From contig OZ252150.1 in assembly GCA_965248775.1 (NCBI GenBank), positions 1,426,001 to 1,490,000 on the forward strand: 64,000 bases of DNA, in the 5' to 3' direction. The position numbers and the translations under genes were made by a program. Below the pieces are notes generated by a model, which worked only from the letters and a program-made list of their open reading frames with translations, was not told the origin of the DNA and did not search any database. Positions 42,713-52,304 of this stretch are shown piece by piece (position 1 is the first letter of the stretch; every line of letters begins with the position of its first letter). Source of the stretch: JBHHUI01 sp965248775 (GTDB lineage Bacteria > Chloroflexota > Anaerolineae > Anaerolineales > JBHHUI01).

Positions 42713-44654
42713 TTATCGAAAGCCACCACTACCACCACCCCCGCTAAAGCCGCCTCCACTGAAACCACCGCCGCTAAATCCACCACCACTCCAGGCGGAG
42801 TATTAAAAGTCCGTCCTGTAGTATTTAGAGCCGATATCAAGCCCTCAGACATTTGATTAAGGCCGGTCATCATCCCAGAACCCATTTGGTTTAAACCACC
42901 TGCTACCCCTTCCCCAAGAGAAGGCGAAGCACCCGCCGCAACAGGCTTCTGGAGCCGTCCGGTTGAACTTGAGCCCGTCCCAGGTCGGAGCCAGGGTGCG
43001 TGCCCTGAGCCAATCCACACCGGGTGATACCAGGTCGGCACAGGCGTTGTTTCTACACGCGAGAACATATGCACCCATTTTCGGTCGAGATTCAGTGCGA
43101 CTGCGTATGGCAAGTACTGATCGAACTGTTCCGCGACATCGGGAATATCCGCGTACTAGTCGATGTTTTGTAGATACTTTCGGAAAGCCCACCACTTTGC
43201 AGCTTCTTGAGCACCCTGACGAGTTTTGGCCGGCATCGCGCGACTAATGATCATCAAACCAATTCCAAAGATTGCAATGGCAAAGGCTGGACATAGTGCA
43301 AAGCTTGTTAAGGTAAGAGCACCCGCGCCCACGACAAACAGTGCGAATACCGAAAGAATTAGAATCGCGATGCCCCAACCCAAATACCTCGCACGTACGC
43401 GATCTGGCCGGTCCCGGAATAATCCGGCCTCGGTGACATCGTGATACATGGCTTCACGTATCTTGGGCAACTTATTGTAAAAACCACTGGGTAGTTTTTA
43501 CTGACCGAGCGCTCATCCTTTCGGCCAAAAAATGCTTTGAAGAGATCGCGTTCATAATCTCGCAATTCACCAAGCTCAACATCTGACTCTTTCTTAAACC
43601 AAAAGCGCCGCTTTACAGAACCATAGGAGCCTTCACTTTGGCGCTCCTCCAAAACCGAATAATTGCGACGTGCAAAGTCGATGAGGGTTGCAGTTATATC
43701 GCGCATATCAACCTTCTCATCCAGCAGCGTGCCCACGGCACCCGGTGGCAGATTAGACGGAGGTTCAGTTAAATATTCCGGCACCGGACCGGATTGTGGA
43801 TCACGGCCTTTCAGATACCAGAGCAAGTACAGCCCACCAAAGGCTGCAATGAACAGTATTATTGAGATTGCCCCTACGGCCAGATCTACAATTGGTTTGA
43901 TATTTTGATCGTAAGCGATCTGTTTATCAGCCTCGGTCTGCCAATTTGGCGGACTAGCTGAGACCGCCCCATGCGCGAACGTGACACGCACATCGATGCC
44001 ACTGCCGGATGCCAGACTTTCATTTGCAATAAATGTGGCAGATAGATTATCTTGGCCGGTTTCCCAATATATTGCGGCGTTACTGAGCACCTCTGGTTCC
44101 CGCAGGATTTCGCCTCCAGGAGGCAATGTCACTGTTACATGCGAGCTCTGAATTGGATATTCGTGATTATCCGGAACAGCATGCCACGAAAGGATGTCAC
44201 ACGAATAACCGCCGCTGGCGCAGTAATCTTCACCACGAGACTCATAGAGTCGTAATGCTCCCGTTACTACATAGGTAACAATAAAAGTTCTAACTTCATC
44301 GATCGCAGGTTCAAAATCCCAGGTGACGAGAGTACTCCCACCGTCCGTATCTGTTCTGGATACATGAGTTGGAAGAGGAATCGATACTTGAGAGATCACT
44401 TCATAAACGTTGAAGTTCGTGATACCCTCAGTAAAATTGTTAGGGATTTCGCGGAACCCCTCTCTGAATGGGCCACCTCGGAACTCAATCGCCTGAGTTT
44501 CTGTTATTAATAAATCGCCAGTATTTGTAACAACAATATTGACATCCCAGCGCTGCCAGACAATTGACCGAGTTTGCCCAGCGACTGTAGAAATCGGAGC
44601 TAAGAGTAGCATCATGGTGGACAAACTGAAGGCTAATTTCAAAGATTTTCTCAT
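42713..44654 (-). pseudogene. DUF2207 membrane protein with three lesions
   Basis: The ATG at 44654 starts a signal peptide (LKLAFSLSTMMLLLAPISTV) followed by the DUF2207 extracellular domain (WDVNIVVTNTGDLLITETQ), a membrane helix (VGAISIILFIAAFGGLYLLWYL) and cytoplasmic parts. One A is missing from a run near 43487 (restored SKKLPSGFYNKLPKIREAMY), TAG stands at 43156-43158 after KYLQNID before YADIPDVAEQFDQYLPYAVAL, and one base is missing near 42800, where the other frame reads SGGGFSGGGFSGGG, the usual Gly-rich tail. With both bases restored the ORF is 648 codons. The gene is clearly non-functional as given. Confidence 0.82.
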
Positions 44655-44702
44655 CGATTCGTAAATCCTGTTTTTATCATTGCCTATGCGCAAAAGACTA
44701 GA

Positions 44703-46193
44703 TTAAACTTTTTCCCGTACTTTATTATTTTCCCGCCAGGCAATTGGCCCTTGCGGAACTTCGGGGGTAATCCGAATATTCTTCGATTGAAGGGAATTAT
44801 AAATCGTCTCGAATGCTTCCATCCCCACCGTCCATTTCTCTGCAACAAGCACACCGTGACAGGGCTGCTCAAGAAAGATAACTTTGCGCGGATCCTCCGG
44901 ATCACGTAAAGATTCTGAACGCGCAAATGCCGCGGCCGTTCCCTGTGCCAACGCCTGTGTCCCGCAGGAAACAGGATATTGATAAAACGGCCGATCGAGC
45001 GTGATGCGCTCCACGAGTCGCGGATCATAAGCAGCGACTCCGACATGTCCGTGCAGAATTGCTCTCACCGTTGGAACCTCGACCGATTCATCGAGGCTAT
45101 TCTTTATAGTCTGTCGGGATACTGCATCACAAATACCCCAAAGCTCAACGGCCTCCACCGATGGGACAACCACTGGGCGGCCCTCTATAACACCTACCAA
45201 AGCACCGCCCCCGCCCCGCTTGACACCAGCCACATACGCTAAATCTTCATGTGAGATGGAACGCTTATCAACGAGACGGGCGCTACCTGTTGCTGTTGAT
45301 ATCAATCCCTCAAGGTCTGCATCGTAGGCGGCATAGCACCCTTCGCTATATTGTGCGGCGATAACGCCACTTATGCCTTTAAAACCGAGTGCCTTTTCGA
45401 CCGAAATCGGATCGATGAAAAAGCCGAATTCGGTAAACAATGGCCCCGCCCGTACCATTGCCGTGGGTGTCCTTAGTCTCTTCCATAGTTCAGCTGGAAC
45501 AGCGTCATCTACGAATTCATGATCCTTAACTTCGAAAGTACTTAGGTGAACAACAAGCCGCTGGCCTACGTCAGCTGCAAAATCCTGCACGGTGGAGCGA
45601 GATGTTTCAGCATGTGAACCTGCCAAATCAAAATGAATACCCTTTGAAGGCACGACTGTGTCGTTACCGACCAATGCTAGAACGCGAATGCTCTTCGCCT
45701 GCGCCTGTAAATATCTACCGAGAGCGACGATCGGGCCACGTCCTGCCTGGGAATGCAATACTTCAACTGCTTCCGGGCCCATTCCGGGAAATTGGAGTTT
45801 TGCTGATTCGGCATCCAATGGGTGCTTGGCTAGTTCTTCGAATTGGAGCAGCCGACTTTTAAATTCCGCCTCATCAATGGACATCAGTGTCAATACCTGG
45901 GGGCGCGTAGACAATTGGAAGCGCCGTTTCGCCTGGAAGAGAAGCGCCTCTTCCCGCTCCACCGGGTGACCAAAAATTGCACTCGTAATAATGAGATCGG
46001 TTTCGTCCGTTGGGTAATCTTCTTGGACTGTATGTCCATTACGGCCAAACCAATCTAAGAGCGTAGGCAGCAGCCAATTAATGCGTTCATCATACTTTCC
46101 CGGTATATAAGTGACAATAATTTTTCTTGTCCAGGGATGAGTTTCTATGATCTTCGTTTTAGCGACGGGGGCTTCCTGCTGCGCAATAGTCAG
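44703..46193 (-). CDS. Conserved protein of unknown function
   Basis: About 496 residues, soluble, mixed alpha/beta. Notable stretches are TRKIIVTYIPGKYDERINWL, LALVGNDTVVPSKGIHFDLAG, GVIAAQYSEGCYAAYDADLEG, VKRGGGGALVGVIEG, RAILHGHVGVAAYDP and FLEQPCHGVLVAEKW; the conserved-looking His and Cys residues hint at an enzyme. I do not recognise the family. No ATG fits: GGAGG lies 7 nt before a CTG at 46193, the best-spaced initiation site, while a TTG at 46259 inside rsmD lacks one. The SD overlaps the rsmD stop, so it is coupled to rsmD. Confidence 0.75.
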   Translation of the reverse strand: MTIAQQEAPVAKTKIIETHPWTRKIIVTYIPGKYDERINWLLPTLLDWFGRNGHTVQEDYPTDETDLIITSAIFGHPVEREEALLFQAKRRFQLSTRPQVLTLMSIDEAEFKSRLLQFEELAKHPLDAESAKLQFPGMGPEAVEVLHSQAGRGPIVALGRYLQAQAKSIRVLALVGNDTVVPSKGIHFDLAGSHAETSRSTVQDFAADVGQRLVVHLSTFEVKDHEFVDDAVPAELWKRLRTPTAMVRAGPLFTEFGFFIDPISVEKALGFKGISGVIAAQYSEGCYAAYDADLEGLISTATGSARLVDKRSISHEDLAYVAGVKRGGGGALVGVIEGRPVVVPSVEAVELWGICDAVSRQTIKNSLDESVEVPTVRAILHGHVGVAAYDPRLVERITLDRPFYQYPVSCGTQALAQGTAAAFARSESLRDPEDPRKVIFLEQPCHGVLVAEKWTVGMEAFETIYNSLQSKNIRITPEVPQGPIAWRENNKVREKV

Positions 46194-46194
46194 G

Positions 46195-46773
46195 CTACAC
46201 CTCCTCTCTCGTTCGCTCGTAGAAGCACAGGGCGGTGTTTCCGTATTTTCGTTTATCAAATAGAGTCAAACTGTCCAGTTCCATTTCTGTATATTCGTTC
46301 GGATCGATCTGAGCAATTATCCAGCCCTCGGGATTTAGCCAATGCGTGTCTTTATCGAGTCTACCAAGCGCACGAGACCACGTGCCAAGGTATTGCGGGG
46401 GCGCTATGAAAATATAATCAAATGAGTATACATTCTTCCGCGAGAGCCAACTGAAGGCATCAACAGGTAAAACTTCACATCGTTCTTGGACATTCATCTG
46501 GGCTATATTGGTGCGCAAGGTAGAGAGAGTCCGGGAATCATTCTCTACGAAGACAACTCGTTCGGCACCCCGGCTGATTGCCTCAATTCCCACACCACCG
46601 GTACCTCCAAACAAATCCAGGAATGCTGACTTTTTAATATCGACTCCGATGATATTAAACAACGCCTCCTTTACGCGGCCACTAATTGGGCGAGTGCTAT
46701 TTCCCCCAACCTGTTTAAGTTGGCGCCCCTTTAATTCACCGCCGATTACCCGCAGGCCGGGTCCCCTGGGCAT
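46195..46773 (-). CDS. rsmD: 16S rRNA (guanine-966-N2)-methyltransferase RsmD family
   Basis: A 192-residue SAM methyltransferase. The start MPRGPGLRVIGGELKGRQL is typical, followed by ISGRVKEALFNIIG, the SAM site DLFGGTGGVGIEAISRGA and FVENDSRT. The catalytic motif, usually DPPY, reads IAPPQY here, a variant found in some RsmD proteins. It lies 6 nt after the URO-D family gene and ends at the Shine-Dalgarno of the next gene. Confidence 0.92.
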   Translation of the reverse strand: MPRGPGLRVIGGELKGRQLKQVGGNSTRPISGRVKEALFNIIGVDIKKSAFLDLFGGTGGVGIEAISRGAERVVFVENDSRTLSTLRTNIAQMNVQERCEVLPVDAFSWLSRKNVYSFDYIFIAPPQYLGTWSRALGRLDKDTHWLNPEGWIIAQIDPNEYTEMELDSLTLFDKRKYGNTALCFYERTREEV

Positions 46774-46779
46774 TGGGGC

Positions 46780-47766
46780 TCAGTGTCCCCCTTGCTCTAC
46801 AACCTGCCGCACCGCTTTCATATTTCCAAAAGGAGTAACGATAGGGGCAACACAGCCGGTTCCAAGGATAAATCTTTTTCCACCTGTTGCCTCAATTGCC
46901 TGCTTGCACTCGGCTCGGATATTGTCGGGGTTCCCAGCCATCAGAGTTTCTTCCTGCCGAATCCCACCGCAGACCGCCCCGCCCCAGCTTGCTAAGCCCT
47001 CGGCAAGAGAAAGTCCTGTCTCCCGATCGTGCCAGTTGAGTACTGCACAAGGATAGTCCATAAATTTATCGAACATTATCTCTGAGCCGTGTAAATGCAG
47101 TACATTCAACCATAAATCACTGGCGAGTTCGAGAACCTGCAAATCGTATTGGCGCCCAAATTCTTCATACTCGGATTCAGTCAGATTAGCATAACTGCCC
47201 CACTGAACTGCGTAGAAGACTCCATCCATACTACTCTCAAGGGCAGCTTCCAAGAAGCGTCGCGTTTGGTTTGTGATTCTTCGGAGGCCCTCATGCAGTG
47301 CGTCGGGAGACTTCCGCATATGCACAAGAAATCCTTCATTCCCAACGAGATTTTTCGCTTGCGATAGAGGACTAAAGATAGTCTGAATAAAGGGCGTTTC
47401 TCCAGCAAGACCCTCACGTATGCCATCCAGCCCACGCAATACTTCTCCCATTTGGCCATCACGTGGGTCAAGTTGCGATAGTGAGGCCCAATCACCAGTT
47501 TCCTGGACGCGGCGCGGGCCATAGTCTCGGGTGCCGTGATAGTGACCGTGCCAAGTGTCTTTCACCCCCCAATCGCGTAAACAATAACTACTGGCAGGTG
47601 TCACCTTTACGAAATCGAATTCAAACTCACGCTGGAAGGCTAAAGTGGCAGCAGCCAAACCAGCGCCCGTCTGATCGTCCACGGGCTGATGTCGCCAGAG
47701 GGAAACCGGCACACGATCAACTTCTTCGCCGAGAATTGTCGCTGTCAGCCGTTCGCGTTTATTCAT
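46780..47766 (-). CDS. Uroporphyrinogen decarboxylase (URO-D) family protein
   Basis: A 328-residue TIM barrel of the URO-D family. Landmarks are MNKRERLTATILGEEVDRVP, LAFQREFEFDFVKVTP, FIQTIFSPLSQAKNL, LHLHGSEI and FILGTGCVAPIVTPFGNM. Many members near this branch are methylcobamide:CoM-type methyltransferases or of unknown role instead of haem enzymes, and no haem genes adjoin. It has its own -10 upstream and precedes rsmD. Confidence 0.85.
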   Translation of the reverse strand: MNKRERLTATILGEEVDRVPVSLWRHQPVDDQTGAGLAAATLAFQREFEFDFVKVTPASSYCLRDWGVKDTWHGHYHGTRDYGPRRVQETGDWASLSQLDPRDGQMGEVLRGLDGIREGLAGETPFIQTIFSPLSQAKNLVGNEGFLVHMRKSPDALHEGLRRITNQTRRFLEAALESSMDGVFYAVQWGSYANLTESEYEEFGRQYDLQVLELASDLWLNVLHLHGSEIMFDKFMDYPCAVLNWHDRETGLSLAEGLASWGGAVCGGIRQEETLMAGNPDNIRAECKQAIEATGGKRFILGTGCVAPIVTPFGNMKAVRQVVEQGGH

Positions 47767-47789
47767 AATCTATCCAGTGTGCTGAAAAA

Positions 47790-47795
47790 ATTATA
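47790..47795 (-). promoter_or_regulatory. -10 element of the URO-D gene
   Basis: TATAAT on the minus strand ends 23 nt before the ATG at 47766. A weak TTTGAT lies 16 nt upstream. Confidence 0.5.
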
Positions 47796-47820
47796 CACAA
47801 TCAGATCGTTCATCAAACTG

Positions 47821-50214
47821 TCAATCAACAGTGAGTTGGATTGGGAGAGGAATACTATCCCCCAGCCTAACCCCAGTTTGATCATAAGCCAATAGTCTTT
47901 GACCCGTATCCACATTCCAGAGACCAGTGGAAATAAAGTACTCCCCCGCGGGAAGTTCATCCTCGATTTTAAGGATGTGCTCATCGCGCACATATTCATC
48001 CAATGGCCAGCGTCGAGTGGGAAATCCAGCCGGATTGAGTTTGTCCGATTGCCCGAAAACTTCGCCATCTTCTCCGCGTAGATGAACAAAGACACGGTAG
48101 TTCTCAGTTGGTGGGGATGTTGCCTTCCAATACAAAGTCACCGGATATTCCCGACCGGGTTGCACACTGCTTTCCGCGACATCAAATGCAAGTAAGGCAA
48201 TTTCGTCTTGGAGTTCTACATAGATCTGCTGCTCCGCCGACAACACCGCATTTCCTCGGGAATGAAGCGTAAACCAATCATTCCTGTCCGCCGCTGCACG
48301 AATTGCGAATAGTCCAACTATCAAAGAAATGGTTAGGATAAAGGAGTTTGGCGCCAATGGTGAAGCAGTCGCTTGTTCATTGATCGTCTCGTAATTACGG
48401 ACGATAAATACCCTCCTTATCAGGAGCGATATTAATATCGCGAGGCCCGCAGCACTCATGAACGTACCGATTGTTCGTGCCGGAGTGGAGTTTAGAGCTA
48501 CCTCGATGATGTGTTCTCCGGCGGGAACCCAGAAAGTGATGAAGCCATCGGGTTGAGCAATATCGATTTCGACTGGATCATCGTCAATAAGAACACTCCA
48601 GCCGGGAAAGTAGAATCGATACATACGAAAGACAAAAGCCTCATCGCTCTGCACCGCAATGCGATCATATTCAGCATTTGTTTCCAGCAATTGCGCGAAT
48701 GAACCCTCCGGCAAGGTAGTTCGATTAAATTTTTCCACATTGCGCCAATCGTCACTATAGTCTGCCAAAATAGATTCGACTGGCTGGGGGACAACAATTA
48801 CATCAATCGGAAGAAAATCATCCGCCGATGTTGTTCCTCTTGCCCGACCGTCTAGTTCTACCTGAAGCATCCGGTTTGGATCGACCGGCCCAAAATCTGC
48901 CCAAGGTTTGGGAAAGTTAAGAGGCATTGCACCAATGCCAATGCCGACAATCGCGATGGCGCTTGCTAACTGGACGCGCGGCCAAATTCCTTGTATGAGC
49001 TCAAACCAGCGAATGGACATTGCCGCGAGCGCGGCAAATGCCAAGGCGGCAGGCCCAAGAAATCGAGATGGGAATTGAAAAAAGCGCATGAGTGCTATTC
49101 CACCCCAAAATCCCTGCGATGCTCCCGTCATCAGGTACATACAGCCTATCGCGAAAAGGGCAAAAAATATCGTATCGAATCGCCGTAGACGAGGCACGAA
49201 TATTGTGAGCGCCCCAATTAGCCCGACAATCCACTGGCCAACTCCGAGGTTGAAGTGGAAAGCAGGTTCTGTTGCACCAAAATCGAGAAGTGGTGAATGA
49301 CTGATAAGTTCAGCAGGTTGAATAAAATGATTGCGAAAATCAAAGAAGCCAGCCCCGGCAACTTTATCCAACTGAATTGCGCTTCGTTCGACCCCAGCGG
49401 GAAGCCAATAGAACGCCGCTAATAGCAAGCCCAGCGCAAGCGCGAATACGACCTGCGACAAATGTCGGCGCGGATCACCCAGTCCATCTTTTCCATTCGG
49501 CCCTAGCGGTCCAAGCACCACCTCCCAAACTATGAACAGGAGGAGAAAACCATATAGGATCAGAGCCATCAGCGGATGTGACAGGATTAATAATGCAAGC
49601 ACCATAGCCGCTCCCACGAGCGAGCCCGGCGATCCACGCATCTTAACCCTGTCAAAAAGCCAGAACATTGCGGGGGCCAGCGCCAAGGCGAATGTCTCAG
49701 GTACATCACCGCGAGCATGCGGATCGATATACATCACATACGGAGCGAGAGACCAGGCTGCCGTCGCCACCAATGCGGAATCGCTGGACCAACGTTGGCG
49801 CGCAAATAGATATATCCCAAACGCGCCAATATATGCGGCCAGAATTAATACAAACTTTGTTCCTGCGACAACATCAAACGAGGTCAGAAGCACATACCAG
49901 GCCGCCATATGGTAGGTCAATGGCGAGTAATAGTTGAAAACCGGGTAGCCATAGCCGTAATAAAAATCCGGCGCCCAACGAGGGTAGTAAACGCCACCTT
50001 CGATTGCATATTGCACTTCGGCCGCCCGATAAACATGCATCTCGGCGTCTGTCATGGTTGGCAGACTAGGCTGCGCCAATAACGGCCAGGCCGTAAATGT
50101 CGCGAGAGCAGCGACGACAATCAGACCCAGATCAAATTTTGTGCGAAGTTGCTTCACTGAGATGGGGACATGGCCAATATAAGTGCGGTTCTCCCGCTCT
50201 TGAGAGGCCTGCAA
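47821..50214 (-). CDS. Large polytopic membrane protein, PTPS-related/GT-C type
   Basis: A 797-residue protein with about a dozen membrane helices and a C-terminal soluble beta domain. DAEMHVYRAAEVQYAI, YYPRWAPDFYYGYGYPVFNYYSPLTYH and DPHARGDVPETFAL match the PF10131-type 6-pyruvoyl-tetrahydropterin-synthase-related membrane proteins, a GT-C-like family. The Asp-Glu pair after the first helix is in the position of the GT-C catalytic Asp. The C-terminal part ends in a VTLYWKATSPPTENYRVFVHL beta-sandwich, as in the glycosyltransferase pseudogene. The start is a TTG at 50214 and is uncertain. It follows sucD. Confidence 0.82.
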   Translation of the reverse strand: MQASQERENRTYIGHVPISVKQLRTKFDLGLIVVAALATFTAWPLLAQPSLPTMTDAEMHVYRAAEVQYAIEGGVYYPRWAPDFYYGYGYPVFNYYSPLTYHMAAWYVLLTSFDVVAGTKFVLILAAYIGAFGIYLFARQRWSSDSALVATAAWSLAPYVMYIDPHARGDVPETFALALAPAMFWLFDRVKMRGSPGSLVGAAMVLALLILSHPLMALILYGFLLLFIVWEVVLGPLGPNGKDGLGDPRRHLSQVVFALALGLLLAAFYWLPAGVERSAIQLDKVAGAGFFDFRNHFIQPAELISHSPLLDFGATEPAFHFNLGVGQWIVGLIGALTIFVPRLRRFDTIFFALFAIGCMYLMTGASQGFWGGIALMRFFQFPSRFLGPAALAFAALAAMSIRWFELIQGIWPRVQLASAIAIVGIGIGAMPLNFPKPWADFGPVDPNRMLQVELDGRARGTTSADDFLPIDVIVVPQPVESILADYSDDWRNVEKFNRTTLPEGSFAQLLETNAEYDRIAVQSDEAFVFRMYRFYFPGWSVLIDDDPVEIDIAQPDGFITFWVPAGEHIIEVALNSTPARTIGTFMSAAGLAILISLLIRRVFIVRNYETINEQATASPLAPNSFILTISLIVGLFAIRAAADRNDWFTLHSRGNAVLSAEQQIYVELQDEIALLAFDVAESSVQPGREYPVTLYWKATSPPTENYRVFVHLRGEDGEVFGQSDKLNPAGFPTRRWPLDEYVRDEHILKIEDELPAGEYFISTGLWNVDTGQRLLAYDQTGVRLGDSIPLPIQLTVD

Positions 50215-50251
50215 TTAATTTGCAACGAAAAGTAGGCTATGAAGGACGAGC

Positions 50252-51109
50252 CTAAGACAACATCCCTGGCATGTCTTCCGGCTGGTTTGCGATTCGGACA
50301 TTCACATTTTCGAGCGCTGCAATTTTGTCCACTGCGAGTCCCGAACTGCCTTCGACGATTGCTCCAGCATGGCCCATGCGTTTGCCGGCAGGTGCAGTCT
50401 GTCCAGCGATAAAACCAACGACCGGCTTAGTAATGTGTTTGCCAATAAACTCTGCGGCTTGTTCTTCGTCGGTACCCCCAATTTCGCCGATCATGACAAT
50501 TTTTTCAGTCTGGGGATCATCTTCGAACATCCGTAACACATCGATAAAATTTGTGCCATTGACTGGGTCGCCACCAATGCCCACACACGTGGATTGCCCG
50601 ATGCCGTTTTGAGTCAGAGCGTAAATAACTTCGTAAGTAAGTGTGCCCGAACGGGAAACAATCCCGACGTTACCCGGTGTTGAGATATGCCCTGGAATGA
50701 TGCCAACTTTGGATTGGCCAGGGGTGAGTAATCCCGGGCAGTTAGGCCCAATCAGCCGGATATCCTTCATGTCCAAATATGCGCGGACTCGCATCATATC
50801 CTGGACTGGTATCCCTTCGGTGATGCAAACAATTAATGGAATGCCGACATCGGCCTGTTCATACATTGCATCTGGCGCGAAACGGGCGGGAACAAATAGG
50901 ACGGCACAGTTTGCACCTGTCGCATCGACTGCGACTTCACAAGTATCAAACACGGGAACACCGGCAGCCCACTCTCCTCCTTTGCCGGGCGTCACACCCG
51001 CCACGACTTGAGCGCCATATTCGATCATTTGTTGGCTATGAAATAATCCCTGCCGACCTGTGATCCCTTGGACAAGAATACGAGTATCTGCATTGATAAA
51101 GATGCTCAT
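50252..51109 (-). CDS. sucD: Succinyl-CoA synthetase alpha subunit
   Basis: A 285-residue CoA-binding subunit. N-terminal Rossmann fold with ILVQGITGRQGLFH and VAGVTPGKGG, and the phospho-histidine His247 in RMGHAGAIVEG. Works with SucC in the TCA cycle, making ATP or GTP from succinyl-CoA. It starts 13 nt after the sucC stop. Confidence 0.97.
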   Translation of the reverse strand: MSIFINADTRILVQGITGRQGLFHSQQMIEYGAQVVAGVTPGKGGEWAAGVPVFDTCEVAVDATGANCAVLFVPARFAPDAMYEQADVGIPLIVCITEGIPVQDMMRVRAYLDMKDIRLIGPNCPGLLTPGQSKVGIIPGHISTPGNVGIVSRSGTLTYEVIYALTQNGIGQSTCVGIGGDPVNGTNFIDVLRMFEDDPQTEKIVMIGEIGGTDEEQAAEFIGKHITKPVVGFIAGQTAPAGKRMGHAGAIVEGSSGLAVDKIAALENVNVRIANQPEDMPGMLS

Positions 51110-51122
51110 CGGAATTGAGTAA

Positions 51123-52253
51123 TTAACCGGCGACGGCGACGGCTTTCTGTGCCGCATCCGCCAGCGACGTGGCGGTGATCATGTCTGCCTCTGCTAGTAA
51201 TTTGCGTCCTTCTTCTTCATTCGTACCAACCAACCGGACAACCATTGGCACATTGACTTTCACTTCTGCCATCGCGGTGAGAATGCCCTTTGCAACTTCA
51301 TCACAACGTGTGATGCCGCCAAAAATATTCACTAGCAGAGCCTTTACTTTTTCATCGGCCAGGATAATGCGTAAAGCAGCGGCGACTTTATCTGCTTCCG
51401 CTCCACCCCCGATATCGAGAAAGTTGGCCGGCGACCCGCCATAATATTTGATGATATCCATCGTCCCCATAGCGAGGCCGGCACCATTTACCATACAGCC
51501 TATTTCCCCATCTAAAGCAACATAAGAAAGACCGTGCTTCCTGGCTTCGGTTTCGGCCGGATCGTCTGCGTCGAGATCGCAGATTTCGTTCAGATTCGGA
51601 TGACGGAAGAGGGCATTATCATCGAGCACAATCTTCCCATCCAGCGCTAGTAATGAATCATCGCCGGTGATGACAAGTGGATTAATTTCGACCAGTGTCG
51701 CATCTGTACTAGAATATGTCTGATAAAGACCGTTTGCAATGACTCCAAATGCTCGCCACTGGCTGCGGGGAAGATCAATCCCCAACGCAAGACTGCGCGT
51801 CTGATAATCTCGCAGCCCCAGGAATGGGCTAATATGTGTGCGGATGATCTTTTCGGGTGTCGTAGCCGCAACCTCTTCGATGTCTACTCCGCCGGCAGCC
51901 GAGGCTATCATTACAGCTCTGCGCGCGGACCGATCGTTTGTAACGCCAAGATAAATTTCCGTTGCAATGTCTGCTGCTTTATCGATGAGCACTTTCCGTA
52001 CCTGTAGACCTTTGATTGACATTCCAAGGATAACTTTGGCATGTGCTTCAGCCTCAGAGGGAGTCTCTGCGACTTTGATACCGCCTGCTTTGCCGCGTCC
52101 ACCAACCAAGACCTGAGACTTAACAACAACTCTGCCACCCAGCTCGGCGGCAACATCCCGCGCTTCTTCCGCGGTTTCTGCAATACGACCGGGCGGAATC
52201 GGAATTCCTTGTTCAGCGAACAAGTTTTTTGATTGATATTCGTGCAGTTTCAT
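51123..52253 (-). CDS. sucC: Succinyl-CoA synthetase beta subunit
   Basis: A 376-residue ATP-grasp subunit. MKLHEYQSKNLFAEQGIPIP, VVKSQVLVGGRGKAGGIK, VEINPLVITGDDSLLALDGK, NGAGLAMGTMDIIKYYGG and NIFGGITRCDEVA are all typical. First gene of sucCD, with an extended -10 promoter upstream. Confidence 0.97.
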   Translation of the reverse strand: MKLHEYQSKNLFAEQGIPIPPGRIAETAEEARDVAAELGGRVVVKSQVLVGGRGKAGGIKVAETPSEAEAHAKVILGMSIKGLQVRKVLIDKAADIATEIYLGVTNDRSARRAVMIASAAGGVDIEEVAATTPEKIIRTHISPFLGLRDYQTRSLALGIDLPRSQWRAFGVIANGLYQTYSSTDATLVEINPLVITGDDSLLALDGKIVLDDNALFRHPNLNEICDLDADDPAETEARKHGLSYVALDGEIGCMVNGAGLAMGTMDIIKYYGGSPANFLDIGGGAEADKVAAALRIILADEKVKALLVNIFGGITRCDEVAKGILTAMAEVKVNVPMVVRLVGTNEEEGRKLLAEADMITATSLADAAQKAVAVAG

Positions 52254-52276
52254 AGGGTTATTGCTGGAGCGGCCGG

Positions 52277-52285
52277 ATTATAGCA
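52277..52285 (-). promoter_or_regulatory. Extended -10 promoter of sucCD
   Basis: TGC-TATAAT on the minus strand is a consensus extended -10. It ends 23 nt before the sucC ATG at 52253; no good -35 is seen. Confidence 0.55.
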
Positions 52286-52304
52286 TGACAATAACGAGGA
52301 TATG

